Positions 19,240-29,213 of a DNA stretch of 64,000 nt are shown in pieces. The position numbers were made by a program, and so were the translations under genes. Position 1 is the stretch's first letter; every line of letters begins with the position of its first letter. The notes under the pieces were generated by a model. The model saw nothing but the letters and a program-made list of their open reading frames with translations. It ran no database searches and had not been told where the DNA came from. This stretch comes from Tetranychus cinnabarinus (lineage: Eukaryota > Arthropoda > Arachnida > Trombidiformes > Tetranychidae): assembly GCA_022266195.1 (NCBI GenBank), contig WHVY01000002.1, positions 15,577,001 to 15,641,000 on the forward strand. The letters are read 5' to 3'.

Positions 19240-20742
19240 ATGTTTCTCGATCATTTCAACGTAAGCCCAAATTTATTCAACATATTTTGTGGCTGTTTAA
19301 CTGTTTGTTTAATCAAGTATTTGTTTAATTTTATTAATCGACTTCGTAAACTCCCTTCTGGCCCATGGGGCTTACCAATTTTGGGTTACTTGCCATTCAT
19401 TAAGAAAGATGCTTATATTCAAATGACTGAACTCGCTAAAAAGTATGGACCAGTATTCAGCTTTAAATGTGGCCAGTTCGATGTGGTTGTGATTAACGAG
19501 GTGAAAGCCATTGAGGAAGCTTTTAAGAACGATCATTTATTGGCTCGTCCAAAAACAACTTTCATTCCAGGACTTAATCCTTCATTAATTGAAATGTCGG
19601 GTGAAACTTGGAAACAACAGCGACGAGTTGCTCTAACTATACTTCGCAATGTTGGTCTAGGGAAAAGTACTCTAGAAACAAAGATCAAAGAAGAGATTGG
19701 TTATTTCATCGACTCTTTAAAAACATCACAGGGTAAAGAAGTTAGTTTCAAAGAGTTGAGTGGATTGAGTGTCGCAAATAATATCTCAATCCTTATGTTT
19801 GGGCATCGATTTGAATATGATGATCCCATTGGAAATGAAATGAGACGTAATATGCAGAAAGTTAGTGATAATATTGAATACTTCACTAAATTTATGTTTA
19901 TGCCTGCAATATTTTTCTTCGTTTCTCTTGCTGCTAAATTCAGTCCTGAGCTCAGAAACGCGAATAGCAGCCAGAAAGAACTAGAAGAGAAAATCACTGA
20001 GGAAGTTACTAAACATAGAGAAAAGAAAGCAACCCATGAAATCGAGGATTATATTGATGGTTATTTGCAAGAAATGGATAAGCCAAAGGATTCGAATTTG
20101 AGTTTCGATATGAACACATTGCGCCGGAATACTGCTGATTTTTATGCAGCTGGCTCCGACACTACAACAAATACGTTGAGCTTCATGATGTTATATTTGA
20201 TTACTTATCCTGAATATCAACAAAAAATTCGAGATGAAATTAAGGAAACTATTGGATTCGAACGTCAACCAGATTATGCAGACAGAACTTCAATGCCTTT
20301 TACAATGGCGTTCATCTATGAATCTCTTCGAATGTCATCGCTCGTTCCTCTTAATCTATTAAGACGTGCTTCTCAAGACACGAAAGTAATGAACTATTCA
20401 ATACCTAAAGATACTTTAGTTATTCTCAACTTGTGGGCTGTTCATCGTGATCCAAATCTATGGAATGATCCTGATTCATTCAAACCAGAGAGATTCCTCA
20501 GCGATGATGGGACACAAGTAATAAAGTCACCCTATTTGATGCCATTTAGTGGAGGCAAAAGGATATGTCCAGGTGCTACTTTGGCTTCGATACAGTTGTT
20601 TCTTTATTTGGTTTCAATTGTGCAAAATTTTATCGTTTCACCTCCAGAAGGACATAAAATATCTGATGAAATAAACTATATCTTCATTAGAATGGTGAAA
20701 AATCCAGTGAAACTCACAAATTTTCACACTTTGAAGCATTAA
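19240..20742 (+). CDS. Cytochrome P450, intact (mite CYP392-like)
   Basis: A 500-residue single-exon microsomal monooxygenase. It has an N-terminal hydrophobic anchor (about 10-30), a proline hinge (PSGPWGLP), the C-helix WKQQRR, the I-helix oxygen-binding AGSDTT (304-309), the K-helix E361-x-x-R364, PERF (416-419) and the heme loop FSGGKRICPGA with ligand Cys443. All hallmark motifs are present and the length is normal, so it should be functional. P450s of this mite-expanded type act at the ER on xenobiotics or endogenous lipids. The substrate cannot be read from sequence. The start ATG sits about 75 bp after a TATAAAAG box. The neighbours are four or five broken paralogues. Confidence 0.95.
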   Translation: MFLDHFNVSPNLFNIFCGCLTVCLIKYLFNFINRLRKLPSGPWGLPILGYLPFIKKDAYIQMTELAKKYGPVFSFKCGQFDVVVINEVKAIEEAFKNDHLLARPKTTFIPGLNPSLIEMSGETWKQQRRVALTILRNVGLGKSTLETKIKEEIGYFIDSLKTSQGKEVSFKELSGLSVANNISILMFGHRFEYDDPIGNEMRRNMQKVSDNIEYFTKFMFMPAIFFFVSLAAKFSPELRNANSSQKELEEKITEEVTKHREKKATHEIEDYIDGYLQEMDKPKDSNLSFDMNTLRRNTADFYAAGSDTTTNTLSFMMLYLITYPEYQQKIRDEIKETIGFERQPDYADRTSMPFTMAFIYESLRMSSLVPLNLLRRASQDTKVMNYSIPKDTLVILNLWAVHRDPNLWNDPDSFKPERFLSDDGTQVIKSPYLMPFSGGKRICPGATLASIQLFLYLVSIVQNFIVSPPEGHKISDEINYIFIRMVKNPVKLTNFHTLKH

Positions 20743-21310
20743 GAACCTTTTAATGTTTACCAAACAAACTCTTGGCTCATCTTCGCAATCGCTTCAAGTT
20801 TTATTGAAATAATTGTAATGAAATGTAACAATTACACACCTTTTTGTTTCTTTTGTTTTTAAAATATTATTTTTTTCATCCAGTTTTCGTTAACGATGCA
20901 ATAACTTTCTATCAGATTCAATTATTTTTAAAAAACAAGATCTACTTGTGAAGAAATTTATGGCTCTATTCAACTCGATCAACAGCTTTACTCGCTATTG
21001 AAGTCTCAGTTAAAGATTCTCATAAGTCGTATAATATAAGATTTCGTGTACAAGCTTTTTCTTTAATCCCTTCAGTATTATTTTACTGCGCTATTGACTT
21101 TATGAAGCAAAGATGTTATGTTCCGATATGCATAAGACAATGAAGGTTAGCATCTTGGTCTAGATTCGAAGATCTTGTTGCTGTTTCTTTGGTAGCAAAC
21201 CAATTGAGTGTCATTAATGATACTTCATATTAACAGAGCTTTTTTGTTGTTATTAAGTAATATCACAATAAATATACACTGGAGTACCCGGTTAAAGCAA
21301 TTTTGCTCCA
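20743..21310. other. Non-coding stretch between P450 copies
   Basis: AT-rich, with no ORF. It includes the 3' flank of the intact P450. Nothing else is recognised. Confidence 0.4.
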
Positions 21311-21836
21311 TTTAAAACAATTTTCACGGTCGCCATCTATGAATCTTTACGAACTGGCATCGTTTTTGACTGACTTTTGTGTTTACAACATTTGATGAAA
21401 ACAATCAGAAGTAATAGTGATTTTGTTGGCTGAACAAAAAATTCAATCGTATTGATAATCCATTGAATCTGGTTGTGATCAATGGAACTGAGCCAATGAA
21501 AGAAGCCATTGCAAACAAATACTCGATCGTCCAAAGGACTCTTTCGCTACTGGAATGAACAAGATACCTTCATTGGTTGAAATGTCAGGTGAAGTCTGGC
21601 GTCTACAGAGACGAGTTGCTGCAGGTTCAGACACAGTATCAGCTACGCTTAAGTGGATAATGTTGTATAAGGTTTCATATCCTGGATGTCAACAGTGAAT
21701 TCAAGATGAGATTAAAGAAACAAGTGGATCTGAACGTGAACCTGAATATGCTGATAGACAACAAATGCCTTACACAATGGCCTGTTTCTATGAATCACTC
21801 AGACTTTCGTCAATAGTTGCTCTTACAAGAACTTAT
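21311..21836 (+). pseudogene. Decayed P450 relic
   Basis: Scattered P450 motifs appear in different frames: IYESLR near 21331, a VVIN motif near 21473, the C-helix SGEVW-LQRR near 21590, the I-helix GSDT near 21627, and EIKETSGSERE followed by YESLR near 21710-21800. The order is partly rearranged, since a K-helix fragment lies first, and there are several stops and deletions. No product is possible. Confidence 0.8.
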
Positions 21837-21975
21837 GAATGAAAAATGAAACAGAATAGACATACAGAAATGAAAATAAGGCTATCATGCATGCAGAAAT
21901 TTTATTTTTCTCAACAGAAATCTGATGGCGAATTTAAGTTATCATATCACTTTCGAAGAAATACTCGGTGCAGCG

Positions 21976-22373
21976 AAACATTGCAGTGTTTAGTTGATTC
22001 TGGTGATTCTGGGACTTACTTTGATGTGGTTGTGATCGATAAAACTGGGCCGATGAAAGAAGCTATTCTCCTAAGTGTTGAAAACTTGGTCTCAATCATT
22101 TTATTCGGTCATTGATATGACTATGAGAGTCCATTTGCTATTGAAATGGCCAACAGTTTAAAGAAAGTTAATCAAAATTTCCATTATTTCTATGGACTTA
22201 CTTTTCTTCCATCATTTTATAACTTCATTTCTTCCTTGAGTTTTCTATCTCCTAATTACAAGACAATTGTACAAAATCAAAGGCAACTTGAAGATCAAGT
22301 AACCACCGAAGTGAAGGAGTGCCTCGAAAAAGGTGATTCTCGTGCAATAAATGATTACATTGCGATTAACTGA
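21976..22373 (+). pseudogene. P450 fragment (middle region)
   Basis: Begins with a copy of the P450 5' leader (AACATTGCAGTGTTTAGTTG, also at 24952), then jumps into the substrate-recognition region (FDVVVID). A stop follows at 22113, after IILFGH. The next 75 codons match the region between the C-helix and I-helix of the neighbours (YDYESPFAIEM to DYIAIN). The N-terminus, I-helix and heme domain are all missing. Confidence 0.8.
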
Positions 22374-22756
22374 AAATTGAGAGAAAGTACATCATAAATG
22401 AACTTATAATTATTTAGATGTGAAATATTTTTTTGCTGATCAATTCGATTTCATTCAAGTGCAAGTGCCTAGATGAAAGAAACAAGACAAAACTAGAAAA
22501 TAAAGAAATGATACAGATGCACCGATATAAAACAGGCAAGTACAATTGAACTCATTCCTTTGAAATATTGTTTGTCGATACAATGGTCTGTAGTCGAACC
22601 ATATAATAGTAAATTAGAGACGTTAGGTACTTTTTAAAGTCATGATATATTACATGCTGATGTACTTGATACATGAAATAAAAAGATATAAGAAATGAAA
22701 TGAACATTGAAGTGTACACTTCTTTCTAATAGTTTGCAAGCGCTTCATGACTAAAC
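22374..22756. promoter_or_regulatory. Upstream region of the frameshifted P450
   Basis: Carries the cluster-wide box GTACATCATAAATGAACTTA at 22387, as do the other P450 upstream regions. An AGATATAAG stretch near 22684 could serve as a TATA box. No gene is present. Confidence 0.4.
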
Positions 22757-24260
22757 ATGTTTCTCAATGTAAACCCAACTTTATTCAACATATTTTGCGC
22801 TTGTTTAACTGTTTGGTTGATTAAGCATTTGTTCAACTTTATTAATCGACTTCGTAAACTTCCTTCTGGACCATGGGGTCTACCCATTGTCGGTTATTTG
22901 CCATTCATCAAGAAACATGCGTATATTCAAATGACTGAACTGGCTAAAAAGTATGGACCAGTATTCAGCTTTAATTGTGGTCAGTGCGATGTGGTTGTGA
23001 TCAACGAAGTGAAAGCCATTGAAGAAGCTTTCAAGAATGATCATTTATTGGCCCGTCCAAATACAACCTTTATTCCTGGATTCAAACGTGCTTCTTCATT
23101 GCTTGAAATGTCGGGTGAACCTTGGAAACAACAGAGACGAGTTGCTCTTACAATACTTCGGAATGTTGGTCTTGGGAAGAGTACTCTCGAAACAAAGATC
23201 AAAGAAGAGATTGGCCATTTTATTGATGTTTTAAAATCAACTCATGGCAAAGAAGTTGATTTCAAGGAGGTTATTGGATTGAGTGTTGCGAATGATGTAT
23301 CGATCCTTTTGTTTGGACATCGTTTTGAATACAGTGATCCAATGGGAATTGAAATGCGTTGTAATGTGAAGCAAGTTAGTGATAATGTTCAATACTTCAT
23401 TAAATTTATGTTTATGCCTTCAATAAGTTTTTTTGTTTCTTTGGCTACCCAATTCAGCTCATTACTCAGAAAAATGACCAACAGCCAGAAGGAAATAGAA
23501 AAGAAAATCACAGCAGAAGTCAGAAAACACAAGGCAAAGAAAACAACTCATGAAATTGAGGATTATATCGATGGTTACTTGCAAGAAATGGATAAGCAAA
23601 AAGATTCCGGTACCAGTTTTACATAATATGGACACATTGCGACGGAATACTGCTAACTTTTACGCAGCTGGCATGGATACTACAACACATGTATTGAGCT
23701 TCATGATGTTAAATTTGATTACTTATCCTGAATATCAACAGAAAATTCGAAATGAAATTAGGCAAACTATTGGGCTCTATCGTCAACCAGATTATGCAGA
23801 CAGAGTTTCAATGCATTTTACAATGGCGTTCATTTATGAATCTCTACGAATTTCAACAATACTTCCTCTTAATGTCCATAGACGCACTTCTCAAGACACG
23901 AAGATAATGAACTTCTTTATACCCAAAGATACAATAGTTATTTTCAACTTCTGGTCTGTTCATCATGATCCAAATCTATGGAATGACCCTCTCTCATTCA
24001 AACCAGAGAGATTCCTCAGTGAAGATAAACAGAAAGTAATTAAGTCACCAAATTTAATTCCATTCAGTGGAGGCAAAAGGATCTGTCCAGGAGTGACTTT
24101 GGCCTTAACCGAGCTTTTTCTTTATTTGGTTTCAATGCTTCAAAATTTTCAAGTTTCAGCTTCAGAAGGCGAGGAAATATCACACGAAGTAAAATATGCC
24201 TTCCTCAGAAATGTGGAAAAACTAGCGAAACTCAATTTTCACATTCTTACGGAAAATTAA
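22757..24260 (+). pseudogene. Cytochrome P450 with a single 4-nt frameshift
   Basis: 22757-23626 encodes the first 289 residues (anchor, PSGPWGLP, WKQQRR) and then hits a stop. The correct frame resumes at about 23628 (NMDTLRRNTANFYAAGMDTT) and runs to 24260. It contains the I-helix, ESLR, PERF and the heme loop FSGGKRICPGV. Compared with the paralogue at 25876, the only visible defect is an extra ACAT at about 23621-23624. It is either a very young pseudogene, an allele, or a sequence error. Confidence 0.88.
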
Positions 24261-25005
24261 CAAATGATATTCGAACCCACTATATTCTTTTTATGAGCTA
24301 AAATTCAATTGCATCAAATCAAACTCATCAAAAATAATTGCACCTTACCATTGATAAGAAAGTAAGGTATATTAATATTAAAATTGTATTTCTTTCGTTC
24401 AGTTCAAAGGATAACTTATTCAATATGTTATTGAACTTGTGATTGAACTTGTTATTTATTTTTTCACTAATCGAAAAATTTTGAGTCTTCTCGTTTTCCC
24501 TGAAAAGGAATCGCAAATTATCTTTGCTGTGTATTGTTGAAAAACTTGTTAATAAAAAATGGTTTTGATAATTGATTTATAATATGATATATTAATAATC
24601 AATAATCATATAATCAGCTGATAGTGAAGCAGGTACATCATAAATGAACTTAATACAAATCAAGATAATGTTATTTTTCTGTTAGTCAAATTGCATCTGA
24701 TCAAATGCAAGTGCCTAAACAAAATAAGAAAATATATTTATTAGTACATGATTAGTCGAATATATGTTGAAATGATGATTAGGTAAAGATAATGAATACA
24801 GTTAAACCGAATGAGAACAATTACAGTATAGCTGACCTCAATATAATCACTTATTAATCATCTGATGATAGTTACGAGTTGATTTGTCCTTTTTAAAGTC
24901 ATTATTTTCTTGATATATCCACAGATATAAAAGATGTAGTGCAGGGTAAGAAACATTGCAGTGTTTAGTTGATTCTGTTAATTTGTGAGAAATAAGTAAC
25001 GCAAC
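24261..25005. promoter_or_regulatory. Upstream region of the Polinton-disrupted P450
   Basis: Strongly similar to 15600-16119 (segmental duplication). A TATAAAAG box lies at 24926-24933, about 75 bp before the ATG at 25006. The leader AACATTGCAGTGTTTAGTTG at 24952 is shared with the relic at 21976. Confidence 0.5.
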
Positions 25006-26072
25006 ATGCTTCTCGATCATTTCAAATCGAACTCAACTTTATTCAACATATTTTGCGCTTGTTTAACTGTTTGGTTGATCAAGCATTTGTTCAATTTTAT
25101 TAATCGACTTCGTAAACTTCCTTCTGGACCATGGGGTCCACCCATTGTCGGTTATTTGCCATTCATCAAGAAACATGCTTATATTCAAATGACTGAACTG
25201 GCTAAAAAGTATGGACCAGTATTCAGCTTCAAATGTGGTCAGTGCGATGTGGTTGTGATCAATGAGGTGAAAGCCATTGAAGAAGCTTTCAAGAATGATC
25301 ATTTATTGGCTCGTCCAAATACAACCTTTATTCCTGGATTCAAACGTGCTTCTTCATTGCTTGAAATGTCGGGTGAACCTTGGAAACAACAGCGACGAGT
25401 TGCTCTTACAATACTTCGTAATGTTGGTTTCGGGAAACTAACGCTTGAAGAAAAAGTGAAACAAGAGATTAATATGTTCATTGACTCTCTAAAATCGGCG
25501 AACGGTGCAGCAGTTGATTTCGGTGAGGTAATCAAACTGAGTGTAGCAAATAATATCTCAATACTTTTGTTTGGTCATGGCTTTGAATATACTGATCCGA
25601 TCGCAAGTGAAATGTGTCGGAATATGAGACAAGTTATCAATAATATTGAATACTTCAGTAAATTTATGTTTATGCCTTCAATTAAATTTTTTGTTTTCCT
25701 GGCTGCCCAATTCAATTCTGAACTCAAAAAAGTGACCAGCAATCAGAAGGAACTAGAAGAAAAAATTACAGTTGAAGTCATCAAGCACAAGGAAAAGAAA
25801 GCAACTCATGAAATTGAAGATTATATCGATGGTTACTTGCAAGAAATGGATAAACAGAAAGATTCCAATACAAGTTTTAATATGGACACATTGCGGCGGA
25901 ATACTGCTGACTTTTATGCAGCCGGTGCCGATACTACAACACTTGTACTGAATCATATGATGTTATACTTGATTACTTATCCTGAATACCAACAAAAAAT
26001 AAGAGAGGAAATTAAGCAAACTATTGGATTCGAACGTCAACCAGATTATGAAGACAGAACTTCAATGCCTTT
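25006..26072 (+). pseudogene. Cytochrome P450, 5' part, split by Polinton insertion
   Basis: Encodes the N-terminal 355 codons: membrane anchor, PSGPWGPP, WKQQRR, AGADTT I-helix, up to DRTSMP. At 26073 the reading frame enters the Polinton terminus. The remaining 3' part lies at 45325-45768. Counting the CCTTT duplication once, the two parts add to 1506 bp (501 residues plus stop) in one frame, so the insertion is the only visible lesion. The terminus adds a short read-through tail ending at 26136. Confidence 0.93.
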
Positions 26073-26250
26073 AGTAGTAGTACAGATACACAAGATAACT
26101 CATACACAAGATAACTCACTTTTAATCGATATTTAATTAATAAAATTGACCATTAAATTAAGTTCAATGACCATGTTAACTAATGCGGAACTATTTCCGA
26201 ACTTTATTAAACAATTATCAAAGTTCAAGTTTAATTGTTTTCAATTAGTT
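26073..26250. repeat. Polinton left terminal inverted repeat
   Basis: Pairs with 45134-45324. The outer 90 bp or so are nearly identical. Further in there are substitutions and small indels. It contains a 16-bp unit, ATACACAAGATAACTC, in tandem (26086-26101 and 26102-26117). Confidence 0.9.
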
Positions 26251-26611
26251 TATGCTTTGTTGATTAAATAATGATACTTTTGAACTAAATAAAGTTAAGC
26301 TAATTGTTTTACGTCATTCTTGGCTAAACAAATGTATCAATTGCACTAAATGCAATCAACGAACCGAATAATGATACTTAGTTCAGTGTGAAATAATTAG
26401 TTTTGCTACTCACCGTTGCACAATTGTATCAATTTTACTAGATCAACGAACTGAATAATGACATTTTACAGTAGCAGGTATGATCAGTTATTTCGAAGCG
26501 GAACAAATAATTCCGGAAGCGTATAGCGTGACTTAGCTAAAATTACAATCCTTTTCCACTATAAAAAGACAATTACGATTTTTTTTGTCATTCGTACCCA
26601 ATATTTCAAAG
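26251..26611. promoter_or_regulatory. Polinton left non-coding region with subterminal repeats and a TATA box
   Basis: Two imperfect direct repeats lie near 26331-26385 and 26427-26465 (TGTATCAATT, then ATCAACGAAC and GAATAATGA). A TATAAAAA box at 26570-26577 stands 35-42 bp before the IAP start codon. Confidence 0.6.
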
Positions 26612-27319
26612 ATGATGTTTGGGAACGATGAAGAAGAGTTACCTGCTTTAGAATTGATACTTGACATATCACAAGTTTACCCTCGAAGTGAAATGAATAC
26701 TATCCCCGTTGCAACCATTTCAGATGGTCGAAACAATTTCGAATCCTCATCACTCATAGCAACAATCCGCCCTCGAGTTACTTCAGCAAGGATGATTTTC
26801 AATCAAAGATCTCCTTCTGGATGTTTTGCACGGCATGTCGATGCTGAGTATCCAGATTATATCACACTTGCAAGCAGATTGTCAACGTACGGAGATTGGA
26901 TAAATACAAATATATCCTCGACTGCATTAGCTGAAGCTGGTTTTTACTACACTAAGAAATTAGACATTGTTGCATGTTTCCATTGTGGGGTACATATATG
27001 TGACTGGCTTTCTGCTGAAAATCCTTGGGTTTCGCATGCAAAGTTTTCTCCTTGGTGCACATTCATTTACATTAGATGTGGGAAAAGCTTCATTGATTCG
27101 TGTCTTAAAAATGAACCGATACAAACACAAGATTCATCACTGGTTGAGCCAACAGAAAGTCGATATACATGTAAGGTTTGCCTGGAAAAAGAAATTGGCG
27201 CCTGTTTTTACCCTTGCGATCATTGTGTCACTTGTATCAAATGTGCACCAGGTATCGCTAGTTGTCCTATTTGTCGTGCAGAAATAAAAGGGGTATTTAG
27301 ACTGAAACTCATTGAATAA
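26612..27319 (+). CDS. IAP: BIR + RING apoptosis inhibitor carried by the Polinton
   Basis: 235 residues. The start is ATG 26612, since upstream in-frame codons lack ATG, and it is about 35-42 bp after a TATA box. One BIR domain is present (GDWINTN to CTF) with the zinc pattern CX2CX16HX6C, GFYYT and WVSHAKFSPWC. A C-terminal C3HC4 RING follows (CKVC, CDHC, CIKC, CPIC), ending in a short hydrophobic tail as in animal IAPs. IAPs block caspases and ubiquitinate partners through the RING. They are found in hosts and in insect DNA viruses. Here the gene heads the Polinton plus-strand block, 13 bp before the TBP-like start codon. Host capture is likely. Confidence 0.93.
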   Translation: MMFGNDEEELPALELILDISQVYPRSEMNTIPVATISDGRNNFESSSLIATIRPRVTSARMIFNQRSPSGCFARHVDAEYPDYITLASRLSTYGDWINTNISSTALAEAGFYYTKKLDIVACFHCGVHICDWLSAENPWVSHAKFSPWCTFIYIRCGKSFIDSCLKNEPIQTQDSSLVEPTESRYTCKVCLEKEIGACFYPCDHCVTCIKCAPGIASCPICRAEIKGVFRLKLIE

Positions 27320-27331
27320 GTTTCATTGATC

Positions 27332-27856
27332 ATGCAGTACCTGCAAGAAAACGTTTATATTGCTAACATTGTAACATCCTTTACTTTAAACTCTAAACTT
27401 TCTCGAGAACTAATTAAACAAAATTTCCCCTTTATCAAGTACACAAAATCTTTTTCGGGAGGTATAATGAAATACCCCGACGGTTGTCTCTTGATTTTCG
27501 ATTCAGGAAAGATAAACATTACCGGAGTACAAAATATTTCAACATCATTTTTACTTATTGATCGTTTTTGCTCCAAATACCCCGCTGAGGTTCGTGTTAC
27601 AGCATACAGAATCGTAAACATTACTGCCACCTCAATGATTGTTGGAGACTTTGATTATCAAAAATTAATACTTCATCCTGGAGCCACTTATGAACCTGAA
27701 CTTTTTCCAGGCATAAACCTTAAACTTGATAACTCAAACGTTACTTTCATCATTTTTAGATCAGGAAAAGTTATAATAACAGGTTTGAAAAATTATGAAT
27801 CGGTGTATCATTACTGTGATGAATTTGACTATAACATAAGACTGAAGCCAATATAA
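27332..27856 (+). CDS. TATA-binding protein (TBP) homologue encoded by the Polinton
   Basis: 174 residues, the size of a TBP core domain with no N-terminal extension. Two direct repeats are visible. The first opens YIANIVTSF and contains LIFDSGKINITGVQ. The second contains YEPELFPGI and FIIFRSGKVIITGLK. These match the TBP signature pairs (IF-SGK---TG twice, and YEPELFPGL), with the pseudo-twofold layout and expected spacing. TBP binds the TATA box and nucleates transcription. The protein is strongly diverged from cellular TBP as remembered. It lies between the IAP and a small membrane protein, and its TAA overlaps the TATA box of the next gene. An A-rich AATAAAAG at 27283-27290 could be its own promoter element. 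The start chosen is ATG 27332. Confidence 0.85.
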   Translation: MQYLQENVYIANIVTSFTLNSKLSRELIKQNFPFIKYTKSFSGGIMKYPDGCLLIFDSGKINITGVQNISTSFLLIDRFCSKYPAEVRVTAYRIVNITATSMIVGDFDYQKLILHPGATYEPELFPGINLKLDNSNVTFIIFRSGKVIITGLKNYESVYHYCDEFDYNIRLKPI

Positions 27857-27859
27857 AGA
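27852..27859 (+). promoter_or_regulatory. TATA box of the small membrane-protein gene
   Basis: TATAAAGA, 35-42 bp before ATG 27894, overlapping the stop codon of the TBP-like ORF. Confidence 0.6.
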
Positions 27860-27893
27860 TAATGATTTTCATGCATTTATCAAAATTGCAACT

Positions 27894-28145
27894 ATGGATA
27901 TGTCTCCAGCTGATTATCATCGAATGTGGTACAAAAAAGTACTCTTTTCTGTACAATTAATCGTATTAATTGCAATGCTTATAACAGCAATTACTAATAT
28001 TGTGCTTAAAACTGGTAATTTACCACTTTGGACGGCTGTACTCGGATCCTCCCTCGGTTATTTGCTTCCGAATCCGAAATTGGGATCTTTCAAATCGGAA
28101 AATGTAATACAAACACCCTCTAATCCCTCATCAGTTGTAACCTGA
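27894..28145 (+). CDS. Small Polinton membrane protein
   Basis: 83 residues. One strong hydrophobic segment (about 17-45) is followed by WTAVLGSSLGYLLPNPK and a polar Ser/Pro-rich tail. Small single-pass proteins with a similar Gly-Tyr-Leu-Leu-Pro-Asn-Pro motif occur in arthropod Polintons as remembered. The role is unknown; a virion membrane or penton-associated role is only a guess. It has its own TATA box. Confidence 0.7.
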   Translation: MDMSPADYHRMWYKKVLFSVQLIVLIAMLITAITNIVLKTGNLPLWTAVLGSSLGYLLPNPKLGSFKSENVIQTPSNPSSVVT

Positions 28146-28154
28146 AAATTTCAA

Positions 28155-28162
28155 TATAAAAC
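28155..28162 (+). promoter_or_regulatory. TATA box of packaging ATPase gene
   Basis: TATAAAAC, 31-38 bp before ATG 28193, followed by a T-tract. Confidence 0.6.
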
Positions 28163-28192
28163 AATAAAAATAATTTTTTTTTTTCAATAAAA

Positions 28193-28828
28193 ATGTCTGT
28201 CTCTGTTTATTTGAAACATCCTTTTACAATGCTAATAGCAGGACCAACTGGTTCTGGTAAAACTTATTTCATTAGAGACATGATCAACAAAGCGGCATAT
28301 ATTTGTGATCCACCTCCAAAGTCTATTACTTATCTTTATGGAGAGTATCAAAAAATGTTCAATTCAATGAATGAAGTGAAATTCATTGAAGGACTACAAG
28401 AAGAAATAGTTAATGAACTCGGTAATGATGAGCCACAGTGGTTGGTTATAGACGATTTAATGCTAGAGGCAGTTAATCAAACTTTTGTTAGTAACTTGTT
28501 TACCAAAGGGTCACATCATAGAAATATTTCAGTAATTTTAATTACTCAAAACTTTTTCATGAAAGGAAAAGAGAGTCGAAATATAAGTCTCAATAGTCAA
28601 TATGTTGTATGTTTTAAAAACCCGCGGGATAAATCTATGATTACAAACATAGGACGTCAAATGTTTCCGACAAAAATAAAGAAATTTCAGACCGCCTATG
28701 AAGATGCGACTCAGGGGCCATATTCTTATCTTTTTATTGATCTCAAACCTGATACACCTGAAAAAATAAGGTTATTAACGAATGTTTTCAATGAACATGA
28801 TAAACCCATGTATACGTATGTGATATAA
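28193..28828 (+). CDS. Genome-packaging ATPase (FtsK/HerA-like)
   Basis: 211 residues. Walker A is GPTGSGKT (17-24) and Walker B is WLVIDD (83-88). A sensor-like ILITQNFF follows. This is the size and motif layout of Polinton and adenovirus-like packaging ATPases, which translocate DNA into preformed capsids. It has its own TATA box and lies in the plus-strand structural block. Confidence 0.93.
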   Translation: MSVSVYLKHPFTMLIAGPTGSGKTYFIRDMINKAAYICDPPPKSITYLYGEYQKMFNSMNEVKFIEGLQEEIVNELGNDEPQWLVIDDLMLEAVNQTFVSNLFTKGSHHRNISVILITQNFFMKGKESRNISLNSQYVVCFKNPRDKSMITNIGRQMFPTKIKKFQTAYEDATQGPYSYLFIDLKPDTPEKIRLLTNVFNEHDKPMYTYVI

Positions 28829-28832
28829 ATTA

Positions 28833-28840
28833 TATAAAGG
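28833..28840 (+). promoter_or_regulatory. TATA box of the 115-residue ORF
   Basis: TATAAAGG, 26-33 bp before ATG 28866. Confidence 0.55.
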
Positions 28841-28865
28841 TCAAATAATTTTGTATACACCATAA

Positions 28866-29213
28866 ATGTCGATTGAAGGTGTTAAAAAGTGTCTTCCGAC
28901 ATTAAAAAAACTTGCTAAAGCCAAGACAAGGAAGCAAAGAGAAAAACTTTTAGCTAAAGCAAAATCTTGCATATTTTATTCTATCTCTGAAATAAGTAAA
29001 AACACACTTAACGGAAATATACCAGTTCAAGACTCGTTAAAAACAAAACTTGCTCCCTACAAGCTTGAACTTCGAAAACTCTCAAGAAAAAGTATCCCCC
29101 TGAAAGCTAGAAAAGAAATCATTTTACAAAGCGGTGGTGCTTTCTTACCTGCACTACTTTGGCCAGCAATATCTTATCTAGGTGGAAAGTTGGAAGATAA
29201 ATTTATACAATGA
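28866..29213 (+). CDS. Conserved small Polinton protein, basic
   Basis: 115 residues, Lys-rich in the N-terminal two thirds. It ends with a Gly/Leu/Pro segment (SGGAFLPALLWPAISYLGG) that may be amphipathic. Proteins of this kind sit at the same place in other arthropod Polintons as remembered, without a known function. The stop codon overlaps the next start (ATGA at 29210), so the two may be co-translated. Confidence 0.7.
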   Translation: MSIEGVKKCLPTLKKLAKAKTRKQREKLLAKAKSCIFYSISEISKNTLNGNIPVQDSLKTKLAPYKLELRKLSRKSIPLKARKEIILQSGGAFLPALLWPAISYLGGKLEDKFIQ

